The notes under the pieces were generated by a model. The model was not told where the DNA came from, searched no databases, and was given only the letters and a program-made list of their open reading frames with translations. Of a DNA stretch of 64,000 nt, positions 11,849-29,695 are shown one piece after another. This DNA is from Cloeon dipterum (lineage: Eukaryota; Arthropoda; Insecta; Ephemeroptera; Baetidae): positions 12,094,545 through 12,158,544 of the forward strand of contig NC_088790.1 of assembly GCF_949628265.1 (NCBI RefSeq), read 5' to 3'. A program made the position numbers and the translations under genes. How positions within the stretch are numbered: position 1 is the first letter of the stretch; every line of letters begins with the position of its first letter.

Positions 11849-12621
11849 ATGGTGATCGTTTGGGAGGCAGTTGGAGCGACGATTTTGCCAAACATCGGAG
11901 GCTGGCTGAGTACGCCCCTAACCATTAAATCCGTCAAAGGCTGGTACAAGGTCAGCAAATATTTAACTTCACTCTCTGTAATCAAGAGCATCCGTTCCAG
12001 GAAATTGTGGTGTGAAATCGCCTCTCTTTTCTTTTAAATTTAATTGGAATAATTATCTCATGGCCAAAATTGTAAATGCACTATATTTCAGACTCTGGCT
12101 AGACCTTCATGGACTCCACCTGATTACGTTTTTGGCCCAGTTTGGACCTGTCTTTACACTGGCATGGGATTCGCGTCATACCTGGTCTGGAGGGATGGCG
12201 GTGGATTTTCAGGAGAAGCCAGGACTGCCTTGACGCTCTACGGTGCTCAGCTGGCTATCAACTGGGCTTGGTCCCCCATCTTCTTCGGCCTGCACAAAAT
12301 CGGAGCAGTAAGCAGCTTTCAATTGAATATTGAGGCTTATTTTTCAGCACTCTTCTCTAGTTTGAAAAAAAATCGTCCAAGCATTGTCCCTTATACTTTA
12401 CTTTGATGTAAGTGTGGCTATCGGAGTGTCAAAATTTGCAGGCCCTGGCAAACATTGTGCTGATGTGGGGAACGGCAGGGGCAGCCACATTGGCCATGTC
12501 CAGGATCAACCAGACCGCCGGTCTGCTCATGGTGCCATACATGTTGTGGCTGTCGTTAGCTACTGCACTCAACTACTCTATCTGGCGCAACACCCCCGCC
12601 GACCACGACAAAGAACTGTAA
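11849..12621 (+). CDS. Tspo: Translocator protein TSPO, isoform with terminal exon A
   Basis: TSPO is the five-helix outer mitochondrial membrane protein that binds cholesterol, porphyrins and benzodiazepine-type ligands. Exons 11849-11950, 12092-12307 and 12442-12621 join in phase 0 and give 165 residues, close to the mammalian length of 169. Landmarks are LPNIGGW near the N-terminus, [16 protein letters not shown] (helix 1-2 loop and helix 2), [10 protein letters not shown] (helix 3-4) and, in the last exon, LNYSIWR, which fits the CRAC cholesterol motif L/V-x(1-5)-Y-x(1-5)-R/K. The C-terminus is HDKEL. The ATG lies 6 nt after an intron acceptor, so the gene has an upstream noncoding exon. 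A second, homologous last exon lies 690 bp downstream. Confidence 0.93.
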
Positions 12622-12693
12622 AAGCGGATCTTTGGCTACATCATAGAATACCAAATTAAATACTATATTTTTCTGGCGATAAAAAGCACGCAC

Positions 12694-12699
12694 AATAAA
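12694..12699 (+). terminator. Polyadenylation signal for TSPO exon A
   Basis: AATAAA 73 nt after the exon A stop. It supports exon A being a genuine 3'-terminal exon. Confidence 0.55.
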
Positions 12700-13311
12700 A
12701 TTGTGACTTTTAATGTTTTGAATTATTTAAATTAATAAAAAAATTTCGAGAAAGAAAAGGAGTTTGAAAATTTAAATTATATAGAGTCAGGAGTTTAAGA
12801 TCTACATATTATTTGCCACTTTGACTGAGCATAACAAAAATTCGATCACTTTTGAGCTACACCTTAATCCATAAGCATCTTACAAGTAGTGTTCTAACCG
12901 TTTAGATACTTTTTTTATGCTAGATAATTACCTAAAGAGGTTTTTAATATATAGTTTCTTGTCTTTTATTACCTTAAATATCACTAATAATAGAATGAAA
13001 GTTTTTTTTAAATTTCACAAATAATTAAATCTTAAGCTTCACTTTGATAATAGCATATTATTTTTGTATATTTTGATTGCTTGATCAGTTGTCAGTTTAT
13101 GTAGACCTTATAATGGGTAAGGATAGCCACTATGTAACTAATTTTTGGTTAGAGATTGGTAAAACTTATCAATGAAACCTTTTAAAACGTCTTCGTATTT
13201 TTACATTATGGAAATATTGAGAAACACCTTGAAAAATGATATTATGATAAGTATAATTTAAGGTGCATGATCCACACATCATTTGCTATCAATAGTAAAA
13301 TCTATTTTCAG
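12700..13311 (+). other. Spacer between the two TSPO terminal exons
   Basis: AT-rich sequence ending in the acceptor CTATTTTCAG at 13302-13311. It would be intronic when exon B is used. No other feature seen. Confidence 0.6.
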
Positions 13312-13494
13312 GGGCTCATAATTGCGGTCTCACTGTGGGGGACAGCAGGGGCGGCGGCGCTGGCCATGAGTAGAGTCAACCAGACAGCAGGGCTCTTGAT
13401 GGTTCCCTACATGATGTGGCTGACGTTGGCCAACACCATCAGTTTCTATCTTTGGCGAAACAACCCTCCCCGCAAAGACAAGAAGAAAGAATAA
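13312..13494 (+). CDS. Tspo: TSPO alternative terminal exon B
   Basis: A 60-codon last exon, homologous to exon A (about 36 of 59 aligned residues identical). It has its own acceptor, stop and downstream AATAAA, and phase 0 matches the donor at 12307. Spliced to exons 1 and 2 it gives a 166-residue TSPO. The fifth helix core ([19 protein letters not shown]) is kept. The Tyr at the CRAC position of exon A is Phe here (ISFYLWR in place of LNYSIWR). The tail is strongly basic and ends KKKE, which fits the cytosolic KKxx pattern, whereas exon A ends DKEL. The exon is intact with no frame damage, so it looks functional. It could instead belong to a partial tandem gene duplicate, but no second copies of exons 1-2 are present. 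Confidence 0.85.
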   Translation, partial: GLIIAVSLWGTAGAAALAMSRVNQTAGLLMVPYMMWLTLANTISFYLWRNNPPRKDKKKE

Positions 13495-13597
13495 GTCATG
13501 TCACGTTAAATTTTAATGTAGTTAGCTAGAAAATGGGACAAATGGTGATTTTTCTTATTTATATTAAGAGGTTGAAGGTTGTTAGTTAGATTTTCAG

Positions 13598-13603
13598 AAT
13601 AAA
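13598..13603 (+). terminator. Polyadenylation signal for TSPO exon B
   Basis: AATAAA about 104 nt after the exon B stop. It lies about 100 bp from the stop of the convergent METAP1 gene. Confidence 0.55.
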
Positions 13604-13630
13604 GAATATCTCTGCAATATCATTGATTTT

Positions 13631-13636
13631 TTTAAT
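13631..13636 (-). terminator. Candidate polyadenylation signal of METAP1
   Basis: ATTAAA on the minus strand, about 65 nt past the METAP1 stop. Confidence 0.35.
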
Positions 13637-13701
13637 CCGTATTTTGTTGTAAATACTATGCAAACATCCAATCAGGTAGTAATTGCGTATAAAAAGGGTC
13701 A

Positions 13702-16142
13702 TCAAGGGCTGAGGAAGTGGGGCAGTGGGTTTCCAGGTCGCTCGGTGAGTACCTCGACGCCGTCGTCAGTGACCAATAGGGTGTGCTCAAACTGGGCGGA
13801 CAACATGCCGTCAATAGTGACAGCTGTCCAGTTGTCGGGCCACATTTCGTCGCGCCATGAGCCTTCCGAGATCATCGGTTCAATGGTGAAACAGTGGCCG
13901 GGTTTCATAATGCCGATTGCTTTGTTTTCTGAGAGGTGAAAGAAAATATCAGAAAAACATAAACATCAATAAGTTTGACAAAGGAATATTGACATTTAAA
14001 TGGTTTTGTAAATAAATTTTTGTAAGGTGCAACAGATTAGAGAAAGTGGCTAGTCGCAGTGCATCAAAATTCCACCTTTCCTTCTTCAAAGTAAAAAATT
14101 TGGAAAAATGTAAATTTTGAAATGTTCATTTAATTAAGCGGAATTGATATTCAAGGCAGGGGTTTCCTAACTCAATATTGTGAGAATGTTTGTATTCCTT
14201 ACTTGCATAATGAGGAACACTTGGTGCTGTGTGGAAGAGTTGATTGATGCCGTGTCCGCAGTAGCTTCGCACCACAGAAAAGTTGTTGGCCTGAGCATGC
14301 TTCTGGATCACATTTCCTATTTCTCTGTACTTTTCACCAGGCTTGACTGAAATAAATCAATATGAACACCTGTACTTCTACCTAAATATTACAGATTTAA
14401 TGAGACAACTAGAGAAATAGAGAACACACAAATTACTTTTCCATTTTAACTTGTAGCCAAATTTTTTCCGTATTTTCAAATGGGTCATCACCAGCACATA
14501 CTAACAAAGAAGCCAAACAAAATTTGATTGCAAATTATTATTTTTAAAAATTGCCCATGAGGGTGACTAAAACGAGGCATTAAGACCACAAAGAAGCTGA
14601 CTAAAACCAAACAGGCATTTCTAAACTAAAAGCCTAAAAAATAACCAAATGGCATGGCACTTATGACATATTCATCACGCGACTAAATCCAAGTGTTTTG
14701 ATATTGATGCAACAAAAATTTACTCACCAGCATCCATGGATTTCTTTAAACACTCCCAGGTGACATTGACGAGTTTCTTGGCTGAGTCGCTCACGTTTCC
14801 GATGAAAAAGGTCTCATTTAAGTCTCCGTGGAAGCCACGATGATACACTGTGACGTCGACTGAAAAAAATAATAATCAATATCCATTCATAGACTATTTT
14901 TTGCACATTTCTAACTACTTACCATTGCAAATGTCACCTTCCTGCAGAGGTCGGTGGTCTGGGATGCCATGGCAAATAACTTCATTGATGGATGTGCAGC
15001 AGGACTTGGGGAATTGGTAGTAGTTAAGTGGTGATGGGTAGCAATTCCTCTCGATGCACGCCTCATGCACAACCCTGTCAACCTCGTCCGTGGTCACTCC
15101 AATGTCCAGCGTTTTAGCTGCCTCGTCCAGCACTTCTCGGCCCAACTGAACAAATGGGGCAAATTTTTAACAATTGATGATATGATCTTAGCTATCTACC
15201 AACACAAAAATCAGCTTTTAAATTTTCATTTGAACTCATTAATAGAAAACTGACTTTATCTTGTCACCTAAAGTGCCACCTCAATTTTAAGCGGCAACCT
15301 ATGAGGTATTGAGGCGGCACACCAGGTGATAAGCCTAAAACTCAGACACATCTATTGAGCAATGAGCTAAAAAGTTTTTTTTATCTTTTAACTTATTTTG
15401 AAAAAAAAAATGAAAATTTAAATTGGCCAAAGTCTTAATTAATACAAAAAACTACATCACTCTTTTTTCCATAAATTATATGAATTTTAAACTAACTGAA
15501 ATTTGCTAGCACAATTAAACACACCTTGCAGGCAACCCTCATTTCCTCGATCTCTTCGTCACTCAGCACTTTGATTTGGTGGCTGTTTTTCTCCTTCTGT
15601 TCTGACACAGGAATGCCTTTAAAGTGGTCAGCATAGTCTGGCCGAGGGATATGAGCTGGAACAGTCCTGGTACCAGACAGCTGGTATGGGCGTAGCTTGC
15701 CTGCGGCACAAAATAATATTTTCAGCATACGATTTTGGAACAAGTAAGAGCAATTTTTAACATAAAATAAATATGTTAATTTACCAGAAAATTTGAAAAA
15801 AGGCCAAGGGGTGAAAGGATCACTCGAATCTTGCGAGGCACTACTGCTTTCATCTTTCCCTTCTGTAAAAAACGTGTGTGAAGTTAAATCCAAGTTTTTG
15901 CGACTTTGAGTGGCGTCTTACGGACAAGCTTGTGTAGGACTTTGTGCGTTTTCCAGTTGCTCTTGAAACAGTCCTAATAACAGAAGTGGAAGCGTTAGAG
16001 CGAAATCAGCTTTCGGTGCGTTTCGATTTCGAACCTGTGTGCAGAAATATGAGCCGTTGATTCCCAACTTGACGCAGGTTGGACACTGCAGTTTGGACTC
16101 CGCCTTGCATCCAGGCGATTCACAAATTCTCGTTTCAGACAT
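13702..16142 (-). CDS. Metap1: Methionine aminopeptidase 1
   Basis: The cytosolic metalloprotease that removes the initiator Met from nascent proteins at the ribosome. Exons (minus): 16142-16035, 15973-15922, 15862-15785, 15700-15525, 15145-14923, 14859-14728, 14346-14203, 13928-13702. All phases agree, giving 379 residues, near the usual 386. An N-terminal C6H2 zinc finger (Cys7, 12, 20, 23, 34, 38, His45, 49) is the eukaryote-specific MetAP1 module. A linker with [14 protein letters not shown] follows, then the pita-bread catalytic domain. All five metal ligands are visible: Asp214 and Asp225 ([13 protein letters not shown]), His288 (CGHGIN), Glu321 (FTIEPMI) and Glu352 (QFEHT). The start is set by the finger beginning six residues after Met. 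The gene is tail to tail with TSPO. Nothing is missing. Confidence 0.96.
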
Positions 16143-17441
16143 CTCGAGCTGAAGAGAGCACTTTTCTACTCTAAAACAATGTTTATGTATGATGTAATCT
16201 TCGTAAGTTTATCTAGCGGCCGTCGTGGGAGAGCTAACCACTCGCCACTCTAATTCCGGAATTTTTGGACGGACCAGCGAGATGCTCGGCACTTTTAGCA
16301 CAACGGATTTGACGGAACTCACTGAAGCAAAATGCCGAAACTTTGGTTTTTGGGGTTTTTTGGTCAAACCGCAAACTAAGTCAAACACATGTGTCGAGTA
16401 ATTTAAGGTGCAATACATAAGCCACGGCTTGCAACTACCGGTAAAAAGGTTTTTTATCGGGATTTTTAAAATGATTTTGCTTCGAAAATGTCATTAAATA
16501 TTTTAAGAATAAACACTTTTGATCAAGATGAAAAAATTTAATACTTATAAAGATTTGGTATTATTATTTTCACGTTTAAGGGAAAGGTGAATTTATGTTA
16601 CTGAAACTGTACCGGTTCTGGTACCGGTATGTTTACGTCATTTTTGTCTGCTGGTTAAAAGGGGCGTGGGAAACCTGATTGAACACAGAAATTCAAATTG
16701 AGTTTGCCAGGTGGAAAGTATAGAAGTTGCATAGATCCGACATCCGAGCCCGAGCTTCTGGTTACATGATGGACTTTCAACATAGTGTGTCATTATGAGA
16801 TTTTTCTTTTTTTTTTCTTGTGGTGTCCACAGTTAAAAATGATGCCCTGACGATCTCCAATCTCAGTTTAGCATAGGTTAAGCATTTTGATTATCTTAAG
16901 AATTCGCACCACAATAATTCCAGTGAAATTATGGAAAATATCGAAAATATGTTATTTTTAATTTACTTATGTTAATTAAAAATATTTTATGCATAGAGAA
17001 TATTACAATTGTATAACGATTAACAATATTACGTTCATTTAAATGGCTACAAATCGAGTGAAGTGTAGGTCCATTTTACCCTTATTGCGCAGTTTTAAAG
17101 TACAAATTAGGTATACTTCATAAATATACCTTTATTCCAACTTTTCTATCGAGTTTCCGCGAGTTTCGATTTTCTGATTTAAATGAAGTTAAAAATCATC
17201 TCATATTATTCAAGTAAAAGTTATTATTTATAGATAATGAAGAAATGAGTTTTAAATAATACACAAGTCTGGTGAACGCAAAGGTAAATTTATTTGAAAA
17301 TCTTTTAAATCTTATTGATGCTTTTCTCGTATTTCATCTAGTGTACTTAAGACCTAAAGACTTTTAAACTATCAATATAAAATTGAGAATAAAATCTATT
17401 TACTTATATTTATTTACTTTTGCTTAGTCAATAAATAAATA
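16143..17441. other. METAP1 upstream region
   Basis: The METAP1 promoter and 5' UTR should lie here. Near 16608-16632 there is a small cluster of GGTACC/ACCGGT palindromes. The rest is AT-rich without a recognised exon. Confidence 0.4.
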
Positions 17442-17978
17442 TACCCTGCGAAAAATCTTCATTGTTTTAATATTAGGGTAACATTATTTCCCAATAACCA
17501 TTATTGTTTTAATATTGGCGTCTAATGTTATATCAATGTGAAAATGTGACTTTTTTCAATATTGTTCTAATATTGGCACCAATATTGGCCGCTATCATTG
17601 CGTTATTATTAATTTCAAATGGAAATTAAATGATGTCCTAATTTCCGTAGAATATTGGTAATTAGGGGTTTTCTGAATGAGATACATAGTTTTATTTAAT
17701 TATTTTATATTTTTATTATATCTAGACAAATTATTGTAACACTTGTAAGTCACACAAGAGTTATATAACTTATAAAAAATTATTTATACGTCATTTCACA
17801 TAAAACAGTTTCTCTCTAGTCACAGCATTCTAGTTTTACAATGTACATTGAAGTGCACAGCAGGGATTGAGACAAAGTCGTTGGGTTTAAAGAGGGAAAT
17901 ACTTAAAATCAGCACTACATAATACATGTTGGCCACTTAGTCAAATCGTCGTCCTGTCGGGACACAGAGCGACGTCGA

Positions 17979-18403
17979 CACTGGCATGAATAAGGGGTGG
18001 TCAGAAATTGATGAGGGACTTGTCATGTGTGCTGATGGCCTGAACTTTATATTATACAGAGCGGCTATTATTGTTTCCCATTTTTGTCACTGTCAATGCG
18101 GCCCGTCGGGCCGAACGATTCGACAAAATCAAAAGTGACACACTAATTAAAATTAATTTGGCATTTAATAATAACTGTCAGTTCTAGCATTGTTATTAAC
18201 GAATTTTGAAAAATTTAAATGCAAAATTAATTTTAATTAGAGTGCCACTTTTGATTTTCTCAAATCGTTCGGCCCGACGGGCCGCATTGACAGTGACAAA
18301 AATGGGAAACAATAATGGCGGCTCTGTATAATATAAAGTTCAGGCCATTAGCACACATGACAAGTACCTCATCAATTTCTGACCGCCCTTTTTGGTGCCA
18401 GTG
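17979..18403. repeat. Large imperfect palindrome (two ~190-bp arms, 46-bp spacer)
   Basis: Left arm 17979-18168 and right arm 18215-18403 are inverted copies with roughly 14 differences, including an exact stretch of more than 50 bp around GGCCCGTCGGGCC. The outer ends read CACTGGCA. It is probably a foldback MITE inserted in the larger element. No target duplication was evident. A transcript across it would fold into long double-stranded RNA. Confidence 0.85.
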
Positions 18404-18879
18404 CTCATAAAAGTCATTAATATTTTTTAAGTCAAGGACCAAAGGTTCCAAAACGCCCAAATTAAAAAAAAATGCAGTGAAGTGGTAGCAATAAGGTTTT
18501 TTTTTATCAATTTTCACCAGTTTCTTGCAGGCCATGTTTTCACTTAAGTTTTCAATATTTTTCTAAATTGCTCATGCGACTAGAAAAATTGTCTGAGATA
18601 AATTTATTGAGAAATTGAGGCAAATGAAAATTTAAAAGGAAATATCTACTTGTAAATTTTGACCACTCCGACCTCTAATTTTATATAATATTAATACCTA
18701 GGAGGAAATGACAAAAGTCAATTTAATGCGCAATAAATTGGTAAAAATTGAGTTGCTCAAACAGCAATTAAAAACCAGTGGAGAAAAATACCGGGTGAAT
18801 ACAAATGCAATTCTGCACGAACGCATGACGCAAGGACATAAAATTAATTATTTTGAGTTCCAAAGTAGTTTGGTGTGGC

Positions 18880-19165
18880 GGTACGTGGGGCCACTTTCGT
18901 GGAAGGTGGATGTTCATGGAGCTAGGGTAGTTCTCGATCAGAAAAGACGATTAGGGCAGCAACATGAGGAGAAAGTCCACAAGGTAAACGGGTGCGGGTC
19001 GTGGATGTCCTTGGGCACTAGGTGGCGACGTGAAAAGTGGCCCGGCTCAAAGCCGACGAACTTCGCCATCTTCTTGTCCAGCCGCGCATTGTCCTTGTCC
19101 CTCTTCCAGCTCGTTCATCGTCTGCTCCACAGGGTCGAAGCCATCCTCGCCCGGCCTGTCAACGA
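18880..19165 (-). pseudogene. Unidentified gene-like fragment inside the transposon
   Basis: A GC-rich island in AT-rich element DNA. On the minus strand an acceptor-like TTTTTCGTTGACAG (near 19157-19170) precedes a charged reading frame with PGEDGFDPVEQTMNELEE. It then continues only after a one-base shift as RDKDNARLDKKMAKFVGFE and PGHFSRRHLVPKDIHDPHPF. The shift and later stops suggest a broken copy of a host exon captured by the element. I do not recognise the protein. Confidence 0.35.
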
Positions 19166-19845
19166 AAAATTGCATCAAAATTCGATGTTGTATCAAAGTT
19201 ACGGCTCGTTTTCTCACTGCGTGCAGCAGTAAAAATTTGTAACCGCGAATTGGAATGAAAACAAAGTAAAAAACGAATAATTCTCATTACCTGTAATATT
19301 TGCTGAACGGTGCGTGTGTTGATAACATCAAGGATCCTTACATGGGTGTATTTTAAACTCTTAAGAGCAGACAAACGACTCGCAGAACGAAGAACAAAAC
19401 GAAAATTGCATGAAGCGTAGCCGCGTTAGCCGTTCAGTGTTTGTTTCTTGATGCGGTGATGGCGGACGGAGTAGCAGAGTGTGCGACTCATGGATGCGCA
19501 CGCATTCACGCATGCGCACTGATATCATTGAATTAACATTGGTGTAATATTAAAACAAGCTTAAGATAATAACTTATTTACATTTGTTTTTCATTATTTT
19601 TTTAATATTAGCGCAACATTGTGTTGCAATCATTTTTTATTCATCATTTATTAACATTATTCCAATAATGCTTATGATTAAATTATCATTGGTATTATTG
19701 GCTAATGAAGATTTTTCGCAGGGTAGAGTACCAAAAGAAAAAAAGCAAGAAATGGCAAATGCAAAAACGATTCAATAATTTATTCTTACAAGGGAATTTT
19801 ATCTAAATTGTTGAAAACTAAATTACATAAAAGATACGTCAGTCT

Positions 19846-19863
19846 GGGGGGGTGGGGGGGGGG
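19846..19863 (+). repeat. G-rich tract
   Basis: Two G runs (7 and 10 G) separated by a single T, just outside the right end of the 17.4-19.7 kb element. Confidence 0.8.
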
Positions 19864-21460
19864 TAACAGGCTTTGCTGATCTTTCCATTGCAAAAGTTTA
19901 AAAAAAGCACGAAGTGGGCAAACAAGGCTGCAAAAGGCTGCCTGTGTTTGCTATACATATTATAGGCTTGAGCTTGAGGCTCGAGTGTGTTGCTGGTTGC
20001 TGGCTAACAGAGCTGAAGATGAGTGGAGCGATGTGCGATGTGTGTCACGCGAACCAGCAGTAGAGATATAGAGAGAGTAAGTCTCTCCTTACCGCTGCAC
20101 TCGCAAAAGTTAAAAGTGCGAGTGCAAGTGATAGCACTCGCTTTAATCTGAGCCTGGCGACTGGCTTTTAACAATAAGTTGTCTAACCAAGCCGTTGGCT
20201 CGCATTGTGGGAATCAGAGCGATGGTTGCATGGGGGCGCCGAGTGCGGTCTGATTTTCGCCTGCATTTCATTCTTCTCCTATATGTGACGTTCGGATTAG
20301 GGAGGATTGCGAAAAACTATTCCGACTCGCAACTATTCGCTGATTAGCGTGAAATAATTTCACGGGGTGATTGTGACATAGGGGCAGTGACATTGACATG
20401 AGTTAGTCATTTTCTGGACTGTGCTTCCTCCAATGAAGCCCATGTGCCCTTTAGATGTTATTGGGACGCGAGTTTTCGCGAGTTGTTTGCTATCGCTGGG
20501 AGCAGCCCATCTCAAAAGAGATAAATCCAACATAAAAAGTGGTCCCTTTTTGTCGGCACAGAAAAAGAGGATCATAGTTACCTAAAAATCAAAATTAACT
20601 ACTACGTTCGCCATTTACTGGCTATAAATCTAAAATATTATAATATATAGATTCATCATAAAGTAAAAATGGCACTCCTATTTAAATTTGCTCCAAAATA
20701 ATTTTTACAAAAAAAAAATACCAGTAATTTAACTCTCTTTGATCGATCTTTTATCTGCTCAAGCCACGAAACTAAAAATTTGCTAAAAAAAAGTTGGAAA
20801 TATGTTTTAAGCCTGGTCGGTCCGTGGTCCGTGCCCTTAATTATAGTGTAAAATACACTACCGAAAACAAATTACGAAATTACTTTACTCTGCGTTGGAG
20901 TTTTCCATTATGGATGGCTGACTAGATGAGTGTTGAAAAAGAAAATCAAATTATGGTAGAGCCATTACGTAATTACTAAACTCATCATAAAGTTCTTTGC
21001 ATTTCTTTCAATTTTTAAATTTTCGCCCAAGTCATCTCAGCTTACATCGTTGAAGGGAAGTTTCATTTTAATAATACTAAACGCCATACAAATAACCCGT
21101 TCTTCGAGAAATCGAGAGCATATCTGAAAAAAAATTGATTGGATTAATTTTGGCCCATTGATGATAGTAGAGCAAAAGACCCGCACATTATAATATCGTT
21201 CTATATTCTACTATTTACTTGATAATTAATAGCTATAAATATTTACTGTCATTACATAATTTGCATAAATTATCCCACTATGCAGAATTTGTTTTAATAT
21301 AATATTATATTATAGTGGGATGACCAAAAACTGATTTACTTATTAAAACAACTCTTTTTCAATATGAATGTAATTATGAGAGTCAACATCCAATGACATT
21401 GATGAGGACTTTCATGAAATGAATTTTCTTGTCGACTTTTATTCATTGTCAATAAAACGC
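19864..21460. other. Noncoding stretch before the signal-peptide exon
   Basis: Mixed AT-rich DNA. It includes a short inverted repeat, ATCCCACTAT at 21272-21281 with its complement at 21312-21321. No exon recognised. Confidence 0.4.
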
Positions 21461-21668
21461 TGTATTCAGTTTGCAGCGTGCGGGGGATGATGGTGGCGCG
21501 TGGCCGGGGAAGCAAAGTGCAAGCACATGCGCCCCTGGGGCCCCGAGGGCTGAATGGAGGCGAGACGAAGGCGACCTGTTATACTCTCCAGTTTGGCACT
21601 GGCCGCCCGATCGCGAGCATGTGCCTGCCTGCTGAGTCGGCAGTCCGCGCCCATTGTTGCCAGCAACA

Positions 21669-21769
21669 ATGAACTGCTGCGACCTGCTGCTGGCCGCGGT
21701 CGCCGCCGCCATCGTGGCCGCCGACAACTCCACGCCTGCCCCGGCCACAACCACAGCCCGCAACAACAG
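21669..21769 (+). CDS. Putative first coding exon encoding a signal peptide
   Basis: An ATG in good context (CAACAATG) opens a frame beginning MNCCDLLLAAVAAAIVAAD: a short polar N-terminus, a hydrophobic Leu/Ala/Val core and small residues at the expected cleavage site (AA-D). A Thr/Pro/Ala/Asn-rich stretch follows (STPAPATTTARNN), then a donor CAG|GTAGGG at 21770. The frame stops at once if not spliced. The exon sits in a GC- and CpG-rich block (about 21470-21770) unlike its surroundings, as expected of a promoter-proximal exon. This suggests a secreted or membrane protein gene whose other exons lie more than 40 kb to the right or outside the window. The product is unknown. The ATG also lies in the 3' arm of an 8-bp hairpin. 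Confidence 0.5.
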
Positions 21770-29658
<7,889 letters not shown>

Positions 29659-29672
29659 GAAAGATGTTTAGC

Positions 29673-29695
29673 AATTCTGATGGTTAGAGCCCGAG
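29673..29695 (-). repeat. Fragment related to the hAT MITE interior
   Basis: 22 of 23 positions match the complement of 10761-10783. This suggests a second, partial copy of that element family next to the TA repeat. Confidence 0.5.

Larger units (their letters stand above)
17442..19725. mobile_element. DNA-transposon-like element with 22-bp perfect terminal inverted repeats
   Basis: The two ends are exact inverted copies over 22 bp, beginning TACCCTGCGAAAAATC (17442-17463 and 19704-19725). The outermost TA may be the target duplication, leaving CCCTGCG as the true tip. Both subterminal regions carry many AATATTGG/AATATTAG units, as in transposase-binding subterminal arrays. The interior holds a ~425-bp palindrome (17979-18403) and a GC-rich gene-like fragment (about 18880-19165). 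No transposase frame is seen, so it is non-autonomous. Superfamily is uncertain; a TA target points towards Tc1/mariner-like machinery. Confidence 0.7.
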
